Part shown: piece after piece, positions 33,977 through 42,700 of the stretch | How positions within the stretch are numbered: the stretch's first letter is position 1 | Layout: each line of letters starts with the position of its first letter | DNA from: Xenorhabdus mauleonii | Lineage (GTDB): Bacteria; Pseudomonadota; Gammaproteobacteria; Enterobacterales; Enterobacteriaceae | NCBI RefSeq assembly: GCF_900113945.1 | Contig: NZ_FORG01000017.1 | Coordinates: forward strand, 1-64,000 | DNA: 64,000 nt | Reading direction: 5' to 3' | Program-made: the position numbers and the translations under genes | The notes under the pieces: model-generated | Seen by the model: only the letters and a program-made list of their open reading frames with translations | What the model was told of the DNA's origin: nothing | The model's database searches: none

Positions 33977-34513
33977 TCTCTGAATTCGATAAGGTATAGA
34001 ATTAATTATTATCATTGATGCAATGGCGCTTATGCCGTGGTGAAATACGGAAATCGGCCCGTTATTATTATGGGCTGATTATTCCATTAATCAGACTTAA
34101 TCCGATTCAAAGCGTGGCGGGCATGTGCTGCTTGAAGATATTCATGGAGCATATTGATAAACTCTTTATCAGACAGGCGTTCATTGTTTGCTGTTATTGC
34201 GCTGATAAAGTTACAGGCCATGCGGTTTTTTTCTTTTGTAGAGTAAGCCCGCCAGAGAACCTTTGAGATTCAATTTCTAGGTAATTGACATTATTTGCAA
34301 ACTCAAGGATGAGTATTCTGGAACCATTAATGCTTATAAAATTAAAATCTACAATATTGTGTAATCGGTAAGGGTACTTAAATCCAATATCGCTTATTGT
34401 AGTGGAAATAAATATGATTAAGTCATTCTGACTGCGTTTCTTAAGCATGAATGATTATTCAGACTCTGTTAGAATTAACAGCGTGAAATAAATAGACATC
34501 ACAGGTTAATTAA
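33977..34513. other. Intergenic region with a broken minus-strand ORF
   Basis: Apart from the frameshifted reading frame at 34087-34448 on the minus strand, nothing coding is recognised in this 540-base gap. The 60 bases before 34514 are AT-rich and probably hold the promoter of the DUF817 gene. Confidence 0.4.
34087..34448 (-). pseudogene. Frameshifted small ORF with an A7 run
   Basis: From ATG 34448 the minus strand reads 84 codons ending LQKKKTAWPVTLSAQ. A -1 shift at the A7 run (about 34220-34235) restores an open frame: NRMACNFISAITANNERLSD, KEFINMLHEYLQAAHARHAL, NRIKSD, stop at 34087. The joined product would be about 119 residues and both halves look protein-like. It could be a pseudogene, a sequencing slip, or a slippage-controlled gene. 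No ribosome site is evident and the family is not recognised. Confidence 0.45.
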
Positions 34514-35380
34514 ATGGAAGGTAATTTACTGAAACTTAATGCTCTTCGTAAAATTGATAATTTATTAATGGCTCATGAGCCGAATAACAGCACGGGTATT
34601 AAGCGATTTATTTTAGAATTTCTTTTCTTTGGGTTGATTAATGCACGATCGTGCTTATTTGCGGGTTTCTTTTTTTTGGCTTTATTTTTGGTTCCGGCTA
34701 AAGGCATATCAGGCATACCACGTTATGATGTGCTATTAGTCTTTGCAGTAGCCTTTCAGGCATTCTTAATATGTTCAAAACTTGAAACATGGGATGAATT
34801 GAAAGCGATCTGCGTCTTCCACTTAGTTGGTTTCATCATGGAGCTATTTAAAACATCAACATCTATTGGTTCATGGCAATATCCTGATGCAGCGTTGACT
34901 AAACTTTGGGGAGTCCCGTTATTTACAGGTTTTATGTATGCGGCCGTAGGGAGCTACATTATCCAGTCATGGCGCTTTTTTAAGGTACGTATTGAGCATT
35001 ACCCACCTTATTGGATGGCAACTCTGGTGGCTCTGGCAATTTATATCAATTTCTTCAGTCATCATTATATTGGTGATTATCGTTGGTACTTAACTGCGTT
35101 TATTTTCGGTTTGTATGCGCGTGGCACTGTTTTTTATACGCCGTTGGATAAAGAACGCAGAATGCCGCTATTACTGGCTTTTATATTGATTGGCTTTTTT
35201 ATTTGGTTGGCGGAAAATTTCGGGACTTTCTTTGGGATCTGGCAATATCCTCATCAGTTAGGGGCTTGGTCTGCGGTTCATGCAGGGAAATGGGGGGCAT
35301 GGTCATTATTGGTCGTTGTTACCTTTACGATTGTTGTTCACCTTAAACATATCAAAGCGAATGTAATCATCTCTCGCTAG
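34514..35380 (+). CDS. DUF817 family membrane protein
   Basis: A 288-residue integral membrane protein with about eight helices. The family hallmark TSTSIGSWQYPDAALTKLWG followed by VPLFTGFMYAAVGSYI is present, and the motif recurs near the C-terminus as FFGIWQYPHQLGAW, indicating an internal repeat. The biochemical function of DUF817 proteins is not known to me. It is convergent with the rhomboid gene, with 36 bases between. Confidence 0.85.
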   Translation: MEGNLLKLNALRKIDNLLMAHEPNNSTGIKRFILEFLFFGLINARSCLFAGFFFLALFLVPAKGISGIPRYDVLLVFAVAFQAFLICSKLETWDELKAICVFHLVGFIMELFKTSTSIGSWQYPDAALTKLWGVPLFTGFMYAAVGSYIIQSWRFFKVRIEHYPPYWMATLVALAIYINFFSHHYIGDYRWYLTAFIFGLYARGTVFYTPLDKERRMPLLLAFILIGFFIWLAENFGTFFGIWQYPHQLGAWSAVHAGKWGAWSLLVVVTFTIVVHLKHIKANVIISR

Positions 35381-35416
35381 TGTTGTGAAATGGGAATAAT
35401 AAATATTCCCAATCAC

Positions 35417-35983
35417 TTAACGCTGAGGGTTTGTCATGCTCCACTTTTTGGTCAGCCAGGAGAACGTCAATCCTGCTATCGCACCGAAAATATGCCCTTC
35501 GGTTGAAATATCTTCTTGCAATGGCAATAGTCCTAAAGCAATTCCGCCGTAGTAAATGAAGACCAAAATGGCGAAGAATAAGTCTTTGCCTCTTCTCAAA
35601 AAGTAAGCGTTGGCCAGCAATAATCCCCATAAACCAAAGATCCAGCCGCTGGCCCCAACATGAATGGCCGTTCGGCCAAATAACCAAACCAGAGTGCCTT
35701 CCACGACGATAATAAACAGGCTGGCGAGCACATAGTAACGGATGGAGTGAGCCATCAGTAATGCGCTGAGGACTAATAACGCGGGCAGGTTACTGAGCAA
35801 ATGGCCCCAACTGCCATGCAGGAAAGGTGATAGCGGAATGCCAATCAGCCCTTGGGCATAGCGTGGAATAATACCTAAATTGCTTAATGAACCGCCGGTT
35901 AAGGTATCCAGCAATTGGATTATGATAAGTATTGATGCTAATCCGATTAGAATATGCAGGCGTTGTTGTAGCCATATTTTCAC
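35417..35983 (-). CDS. Rhomboid-family intramembrane serine protease
   Basis: A 188-residue six-helix membrane protein. The catalytic serine is Ser112 in GASGWIFGLWG and the partner histidine His164 in EGHIFGAIAG. The HGSWGHLLSN block (56-65) provides the conserved histidine/asparagine of helix 2. It lacks the cytosolic domain of GlpG and is of the minimal type; substrates are unknown. An ERIC element lies directly upstream of its start, so its promoter may be supplied or affected by the repeat. Confidence 0.85.
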   Translation of the reverse strand: MKIWLQQRLHILIGLASILIIIQLLDTLTGGSLSNLGIIPRYAQGLIGIPLSPFLHGSWGHLLSNLPALLVLSALLMAHSIRYYVLASLFIIVVEGTLVWLFGRTAIHVGASGWIFGLWGLLLANAYFLRRGKDLFFAILVFIYYGGIALGLLPLQEDISTEGHIFGAIAGLTFSWLTKKWSMTNPQR

Positions 35984-36013
35984 TGTAATTGATTACCTTA
36001 TCATTTAGATTTA

Positions 36014-36212
36014 TACACTTCGTCTTTCAAGCGGTCTCTTTGTTGGCTACGCTCGCTCACCGTTTTTATAAACATACGGTGAGCTATGCTCCCGGGGATT
36101 ATGAGAGGCTCCAGCCTCTCACCGGAGGCCCGCCTTTGGCTGTTCAAATTCGTTCCCGACGAATTTGTCATTCCCTTGCCGTCGCGATGCAACTTGAAAT
36201 CCATTGTGCATA
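36014..36212 (-). repeat. ERIC element with about 70-bp insertion (inverted)
   Basis: In inverse orientation to the two near glmS. It begins CTTCGTCTTTCAAGCGGTCT and TTGTTGGCTACGCTCGCTCA, and ends GATGCAACTTGAAATCCAT. It has the same extra block as the copy at 25.24 kb, including CCGCCTTTGG and ATTCGTTCCCGACGAATTTG, the latter forming a hairpin. The total length, close to 200 bases, agrees with the other long copy. Confidence 0.82.
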
Positions 36213-36332
36213 TTACCAAAGGGCACGATTTTCTGAGGGAAATCATTTCCTGTCAAGACGTGCCCAAGATGCTGGCTTGCCGGGATAAAGTGGGCGCTAA
36301 TCCTCATTTTGAAAACAAGGAGTTCACTCAAT

Positions 36333-37280
36333 CTATTGATTCAGCCAAGGGGAGCTGGTGCTCCAAAAAATAATATTAACGCCCAAGTATTCTTCTGCAA
36401 ATTTGATAAATTCTTGCTGAGTGAATCTCTTTTTAGTTTGAGGGTTTGTATAAGTTAGTGTGGGTTCCTGAACAGCCATCGCAACAAGCGCCAGTTTGTT
36501 TTTGTATTTATGGAAAAAAGGATATGAATTTTTCATTTGTCCTTTCTTATAAGGAACGATATCAGGCCCTCCCAGTCCAATATTGTTTTTCTGTGCAATC
36601 TCAAACAGGCGGGACATATAGTTATGGTCGTTATTCCATTCGCAGGGCCAGAAATTAACATATTGTATAACGTACGATTTTTTAAAGACTTTTCTGGCAA
36701 ATAAGATGTTTTCGATGGTGGCTGAAAAGTATTTATCGCAAGTAAAGCCGGCATTTGCTTTTTTCAGGTTAATACTAATGGCCGTCTCAGGGAGATTGAT
36801 GCCAGCTATTTTTCCATCCAATTCGGTCGCCAATGCCGACAGAAGATGTTGATACCGTTCTCTTAGTGCTTCATTCCACTGTGCAGAAGCCCAACCTTGA
36901 GCAGGCGCTTTACCTTCACCCGGATTGTCAGATTGCGCGACCAAGCCGCCACTATATTGAGGTTCTTGCTGTAAGTAGAGAGGAATGTTTCTACGGGTTG
37001 GTTCAAAAAATCGGTCTTGGATCTGAATAAAAAGCTTTTTATTCATTTTGTTCAGTACTGCCAGATCCTTTTTTATGGCGGAGAAATCATATTCGCCTTT
37101 TGATTTTTCCAATTGTTTCCAAGTATAAATAATCTGCACCCCGTTAATATCAGATCGCGCGAGCAACGGGCCTACTTCTTCAAGCTCTCCTGAGGATGTG
37201 TATAGGTAATTTTGAGGCGTCGCAGCCAGCGTATTACCCCCATAAAAGAAAAACATAAGAAATATTATAATAATTCGCAT
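36333..37280 (-). CDS. Secreted barrel protein, glycosidase-like, unrecognised
   Basis: A 315-residue protein with a signal peptide (MRIIIIFLMFFFYGGNTLAA). The start at 37280 has AAGGA seven bases upstream. The mature part has features of a (beta/alpha)8 glycoside hydrolase: VQIIYTWKQLEKSKGEYDFS (entry strand), a central glutamate in GINLPETAIS, and VMAVQEPTLTY-like AMAVQEPTLTY near the end. No specific family can be assigned by eye. It is the last gene downstream of the LemA/flotillin cluster and separated from the next gene upstream by about 100 bases, so membership in that operon is likely but unproven. Confidence 0.6.
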   Translation of the reverse strand: MRIIIIFLMFFFYGGNTLAATPQNYLYTSSGELEEVGPLLARSDINGVQIIYTWKQLEKSKGEYDFSAIKKDLAVLNKMNKKLFIQIQDRFFEPTRRNIPLYLQQEPQYSGGLVAQSDNPGEGKAPAQGWASAQWNEALRERYQHLLSALATELDGKIAGINLPETAISINLKKANAGFTCDKYFSATIENILFARKVFKKSYVIQYVNFWPCEWNNDHNYMSRLFEIAQKNNIGLGGPDIVPYKKGQMKNSYPFFHKYKNKLALVAMAVQEPTLTYTNPQTKKRFTQQEFIKFAEEYLGVNIIFWSTSSPWLNQ

Positions 37281-37381
37281 ATCTGGGTCCTTTTGATGGT
37301 GAACAATCAAATTCTTATCAACAACAATTTTCAGAACAACAATCTTTAGAACAGCAAAAAGCAACTATTCTCCCGCAGGCA

Positions 37382-37780
37382 TTATTTTTTTTTCTTGCCC
37401 CGTTTCTTGTCTTGTCGTTTGCCGATGATTTCTGGTTCAGGGTGGGAAAAAGGTTTTTCCGTAAAATTGGCTAGTGCCCGGTAATTAAACACAATAAAGA
37501 ACAAACAACTCAACATAATGATCATGCAGATAAAGAGGATATGTATTCCGCCGACATTCAAAGTGTTGAGAGAAATCGATACGAGAAGATTAGGAAAAAA
37601 TGATAATGCCAGTGTTCCCGCTGCAATGTTGGATAAAACACGTAATGGCGGAATATTCTTCAATATCGCTACGATCAATAAAGGGATGAGCAGGCCAAAT
37701 GTTGAGAGAAAAACGATAGATACCGGCGTGTTTTCTATCATATCGGCAAGGCCAAAAAACTGAAAAGGGAAGGTTAACAT
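37382..37780 (-). CDS. Small membrane protein of the LemA cluster
   Basis: A 132-residue protein with about three or four hydrophobic segments and a strongly basic C-terminus (GKRQDKKRGKKKK). No family is recognised. It starts nine bases after the neighbouring LemA gene, so the two are surely cotranscribed; the charged tail is probably cytoplasmic. Confidence 0.7.
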   Translation of the reverse strand: MLTFPFQFFGLADMIENTPVSIVFLSTFGLLIPLLIVAILKNIPPLRVLSNIAAGTLALSFFPNLLVSISLNTLNVGGIHILFICMIIMLSCLFFIVFNYRALANFTEKPFSHPEPEIIGKRQDKKRGKKKK

Positions 37781-37789
37781 GAGATTTCC

Positions 37790-38332
37790 TTATTCACCGA
37801 TTGTGTTAATAGCAAGCATTGTACGTATTTGATACCCCAATATTTTGGCAAATACCACATTGGGGAATGTTTGGATGCCGATGTTATAAAGAGTCACGCT
37901 GTCATTAAAAAACTCATGGCGATCCGCGATTTTATTTTCCAATAGCGTGAGACGTTTTTGCAGTTGATGCAGATTGTTTAGCAAATTTAATTGGGGATAG
38001 TTTTCTGCTATTGCCAATACGTTATATAAGGTGTGGGTTATTTCGTTGTTAATTTGGATCTTGTGATCGGTATGATGGCTGACCAAGTAACGTTCACGTA
38101 ACTGCGCCAGTTCTAGTAGAAGCGATTTTTGGTGCGACATGGCTTGTTCTGTGATATTGACCAATTCCGGTATTTCATCAACACGTTGTTTCAACAGGAT
38201 ATCAATATTGGCAAAGGCTTTATCTGTGTAGTTTTTCAGCGTCACTACGTTGTTATAAGTGTTGATCAGGTAATAACTCAATAAAACGAATAAGATAACA
38301 AGGATAAAAACGGAAATAAAAAAGGGATCCAT
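37790..38332 (-). CDS. LemA family protein (second copy)
   Basis: A 180-residue protein with one N-terminal membrane helix and then the LemA helical core: NNVVTLKNYTDKAFANIDIL, KQRVDEIPELVNI, and the late block IGIQTFPNVVFAKILGYQ. LemA proteins expose a long helical domain outside the inner membrane; their molecular role is unsettled. It is a diverged paralogue of the LemA gene at 39.1-39.7 kb, with the GIDE-domain gene between the two. Confidence 0.88.
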   Translation of the reverse strand: MDPFFISVFILVILFVLLSYYLINTYNNVVTLKNYTDKAFANIDILLKQRVDEIPELVNITEQAMSHQKSLLLELAQLRERYLVSHHTDHKIQINNEITHTLYNVLAIAENYPQLNLLNNLHQLQKRLTLLENKIADRHEFFNDSVTLYNIGIQTFPNVVFAKILGYQIRTMLAINTIGE

Positions 38333-38345
38333 TCATTTTTCCTTA

Positions 38346-39080
38346 TTAAAACAGCCAACTGAATAAAGGCGATTTATTCAACATCAGTGTAAGCATATGC
38401 CCGTTATATTCATAAGGGATACTCAGTACGAGCGCGCAGAGGAATATTGCTGTCATCATAAATATGAGGGCAGATTTTTTCAGGGGATGATGTTTATTCC
38501 AATGCGTCACAGATTCTACAGGGCAAACGGACAAGACATCGTCTTCGATGCTTTTTTGGATCACGATTTGGTTATCTTTTTCTGCCGCTGAACCAATCAA
38601 CATCATGGTGTCATGGTTGAATATTGCCCGTTCCACATAACGCATATTTCCTTCTTCATTTCGGCATGTAGGTGGGAGGGATATGAGCGATATCTTGTCA
38701 ATCATTACGGCAACTGAGCCTGAATCATCCTGAATTTTAAAAGGTGCGCATTGGGTTACATCGGTAATTGTTTTGTAATATTCCTTTCCTTCCGAATTTT
38801 TTGTTTTTTGGTGCACAGTGTAGTGGTAGGCAATACATTTCCTTTTACTGAGTGGCGCTGTGTGCAACTTCTGTTTTTCAGCTATCACCTGACCTTGTAC
38901 TTCGACCAATCCCATTGCCATTGAGCCTATTTTAGAGGTAGGCAAATTTTTCTGGAGCTTGAAAAACTGTTTTTTAGGGGTTTTTTGTAGCCAGACCAAA
39001 ATACAGAGAGTGATAAAAAATACGGCAAAGAGGCCGAAAGCGACACTGTCATCCAAACTATTAAAAATGAAGTTCATCAT
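38346..39080 (-). CDS. GIDE-domain membrane protein
   Basis: A 244-residue protein with an N-terminal membrane helix and a C-terminal one or two helices. The central part (about residues 45-180) fits the GIDE domain known from the mitochondrial E3 ligase MULAN: GLVEVQGQVIA, APLSKRKCIAYHYTVHQKT and FKIQDDSGSVAVMID. No RING finger is present, as usual in bacteria. GIDE proteins are repeatedly found next to LemA genes, as here, where it is flanked by two of them. Confidence 0.78.
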   Translation of the reverse strand: MMNFIFNSLDDSVAFGLFAVFFITLCILVWLQKTPKKQFFKLQKNLPTSKIGSMAMGLVEVQGQVIAEKQKLHTAPLSKRKCIAYHYTVHQKTKNSEGKEYYKTITDVTQCAPFKIQDDSGSVAVMIDKISLISLPPTCRNEEGNMRYVERAIFNHDTMMLIGSAAEKDNQIVIQKSIEDDVLSVCPVESVTHWNKHHPLKKSALIFMMTAIFLCALVLSIPYEYNGHMLTLMLNKSPLFSWLF

Positions 39081-39114
39081 ATATAGGTAAGTTTCTTATT
39101 CAGAGAAAATGGGT

Positions 39115-39678
39115 TTATTGAAAGCGAACGCCGTTATATTTCTTTTCTTCCGCCAGAATTTCCAGCAAAGGAAGGCGCTGGTATTTCAGTATGTTGGCAA
39201 CAATAACTGCCGGAAAAACCTGAATGCCGATATTGTAAAGTGTTACCGCGTCATTGAAGTTCTCGCGACGGCGAGCAATTTTATCTTCGACATTGCTGAC
39301 GGCTTGCTGGAGTTCAATAAAGTTTTCACCGGAAATCAGAGTAGGATAACTTTCTGCAATCGCTATGACTGATTTAAACGCTTGCTCCATTTGGTTAGAG
39401 GCGGTGATTTTTTCAGGCAGGGAACCTGAATTCAGGTAATTTTGGCGGGCAGTACTGAGTGCCGTGAAAAGCTCGCGCTCATGGGACATGGCTTTGGAGA
39501 CAACTGAAACTAAAGCGGGTATCTGATCCGCACGTTGTTTCAAGATGACGTCAATATTGGCAAAGGCATTATCAACATTGTTGCGTAGCATAACCAAGCG
39601 GTTATAGAGAGTGATCCCCCAGCTTATTCCACAGACCAGCAGAATAAAAATCACCGCAGCCGTGATCAATATTTCCAT
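39115..39678 (-). CDS. LemA family protein (first copy)
   Basis: A 187-residue LemA protein: N-terminal membrane helix, then YNRLVMLRNNVDNAFANIDV, KQRADQIPALVSV, and DAVTLYNIGIQVFPAVIVAN near the end. It is closer to the LemA family norm than the second copy. It follows the large AAA+ gene by 73 bases and precedes the GIDE-domain gene by 34. Confidence 0.92.
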   Translation of the reverse strand: MEILITAAVIFILLVCGISWGITLYNRLVMLRNNVDNAFANIDVILKQRADQIPALVSVVSKAMSHERELFTALSTARQNYLNSGSLPEKITASNQMEQAFKSVIAIAESYPTLISGENFIELQQAVSNVEDKIARRRENFNDAVTLYNIGIQVFPAVIVANILKYQRLPLLEILAEEKKYNGVRFQ

Positions 39679-39751
39679 TTCTTTTATTACCTTTAACGTT
39701 CATTTAAATAATGAGAATGTCATTTCCCGTCATTTTCGACGGGGTTTAGGA

Positions 39752-42700
39752 TTATTTTGCATTCCCCAACGCCTGAATGCTCTCAACTAAATCCGCGAGT
39801 TGAGCGACAACGCGATCACCAACATCCGCATTGTCGCCGCCCAGCGCTTTATTCCGCATAAAATCGCGCTTGATTTGCTGCCAGCGCAGCGTTTCTTCCG
39901 GAGTCATGGTGCCGCGGATTTCTGCCAGTTTGAGGAGATTTTCTTCCGCTCCGTTGGTCAGCAGTTGAGCTTCCCCCAAATAGTGATCATCAATGATGCG
40001 TTGAATTTCTGCATCATTCATGACAGCAGATACTTTTTCGCAGAGTTTGTTCATATTTCGATAGCTGCCTTGCAGTTTGAATGGCGGCTCTGTCCGATAC
40101 TTATCTGATTGCGCGGCGCTGATGATGTATTGCTGATTCACTTTGAACACGATATCCCGCATTTCCAGCAGGCGCTCAAGTATTGCAACGATTTCAGTTA
40201 TTTCAGCTTCGCTGTAAGGATAGCTCAATCCATTGCTGGAGAAGGGTTTGCCCATTGCTTTATCGATAAACAGGTACAGATCGTTCATATCGCGTAATGC
40301 CAGTGGCGCCAGCACCGGGTTTGATGTCAGGCTGTTTTCGATATAACTCAGGGTAAATGTCTCTTCCATGCCCCCCAAGACTTCGCCGAGGTTATAGATA
40401 TCAGCACGGTTAGCCAGCATATCCGGTATTTTGAACAGTTCACCGGATTCGGTGTAAGGGTTGCCCGACATGACAACACAGAATTTCTTGCCGCGCATAT
40501 CGTAGGTTTTTGTCTGGCCTTTCCAAACCCCTTCAATACGCCGTGTGCCGTCACACAGGGAAATAAACTTTTGCAGGAATTCAGGGTTGGTATGCTGGAT
40601 ATCATCCACATACAGCATCACATTGTTGCCCATTTCCAGCGCCAGATTGAGTTTTTCTAACTCTTGACGTGCAGTGGCGTTCGGGGCTTGAGCCGGATCG
40701 AGAGACAGGACATCGTGCCCCAAGGCAGGGGCGTTTATTTTCATAAAGATCAAACCCAGACGATTGGCGATATATTCCATCAGCGTCGTTTTGCCGTAAC
40801 CGGGTGGGGAAATCATTAATAACATTCCCATCAAGTCCGTTCGTTTGCCTTCCCCGATTGCGCCGATTTGCTTGGCAAAGTTATCTCCGATCAGTGGCAA
40901 ATAAACATCGCTGATCAATTTATTGCGCACGAATGAGCTGAGTGGCCGTGCCTTGAATTCGTGCAGCCGCAGTGCATTGCGTTGTTGGGTTAAAACGTTT
41001 TGGCGTAATTCCTGATAATGATGATAATCAGGAATGAAGATTTTGCGGTGTTTCCGCATCCGGCAGAAATAGTCATCAAGGCTCAAGGTTAATGCTTGAT
41101 TGATGATGGAAGGGTGTTCGCCGATTAAATCGGTGACAGTAAAATGTAAATCGACTTCACTGAAACGGGCACTGAGTGTTTTTTCCAGTAAAACCAGAAC
41201 GACTGCTTCTGAAATATACCCTTTCAGTGGCGAAAACTCAGGCAAGGAGCAGAGGCCATTCAGCCAGTTTTCCACCAGCATCCAACGCTGGGTAAAACGC
41301 TGGCCGAGATTCTGCTGCGAGTGGTTGAAATCCCCCCACATATGGGCTTTTTCCAGTTCAGATTGCAACCCTTCCAATAACGTACGGGCATATTTGCTGA
41401 AATTGAACTCCACCGTTGGCCTGCTTAGTGCCAAACTCAGATATTCCGCTGCCTGTGCCAGTTGATAAGGTTCACACTTGAGAGGATGGCGCTCAAGGAA
41501 CAGGCTGAGTTCTGCTTCGATTTCAGCCTGTAGATCCAGCAACCCGGCATCATTGCGGAAAAGCTGATAAATGTTGGAGCAGGTACGGGCACGCTCAGGC
41601 CATAATGAAGGTTGTTCTTCGCGTTGGATTTGTTCCCAGAACAGTACCGCAATTCCTCTTGCATGGGGATTGAAACGCAAAAGATCGGCGCTTTCCCCGA
41701 CGGGGATTAATTTTCGCAGGATGGCAACCGCATCACGGTCGTGGATCCCTTTTTCATAGCCTTCTTTGTAGCGGGGAGCGGCAAAATCGCGGACGGTTTT
41801 TTCCAGCATGTCCGGTTTGTTCAACTGGGATTTCAGCTCGTTCAGCATCAGGCCATCATGCTCTTTGCCTGCTGCATAAATGAGTGAATAAGCAAGGAAT
41901 TCAGCGCGATAAACGTGTGGTGATTCTGACTCAAGGGAGATAGACCAGTAAGGCTGCATGGATTCAAGTTCTGGGCTATCAATCGGCTCTTGGTAATCAG
42001 TACCTGTCAGGTGCAAATAGAGATGCTCTCCCCGAGGCAGAATAGTGAGATCCAGCTCTTGTGTATTGACACTGAAACGGTGGCGCGGGCCAAGTTTGAT
42101 AACGTTGCCGCCATCTTCATAGATTTCTGTTTTGTCCCGCAGGCTGCGAATGGCCTGATCCCTTGCCGCCTTGAATTTGGCATCAATATCATCCGCTTTT
42201 ACGCTGTCTTTCAGTTCCTGCAAGCGTTCAATGATTTCCCGGGTTTTCAGTGATAGGGCATCAGAGGCAAAAAAAGCATTCAGCTCATCAAGGGAGGCAA
42301 ATTTCGCTGTCCGGCGGATAATGCTATCCAGCAAGCGCTCTGCCGCTACCTGTAAATTCTGGGTCTTGCGCTGGCGTTCATCCAGCAATGACTGTTTGTG
42401 TGTTTCAAAGGTTTCCAGCAACTCTTCACGCTTGTCCAGAATGTCATTCAAGAACTCATCGTGATCACTGAATTGGGTTTCCAACTCTTCCAGTTGTACC
42501 AGCAGGCGGGACAGTTGTTCATCACAACGTTCTGGATCGGTGGAGAGTGTCAGGGCATTGGTGATCCCTTGACTGAACAGTTTAAATTGAGCGCCAAATT
42601 GAGCAATCGATTCAACCGCCCCTTGCTCTTTGCGGCGTTGTTGCAGCCTGGCCCGTGCTTGATTCAGCAGGGCATAAATTTCGGAAATTGACTCGATGAT

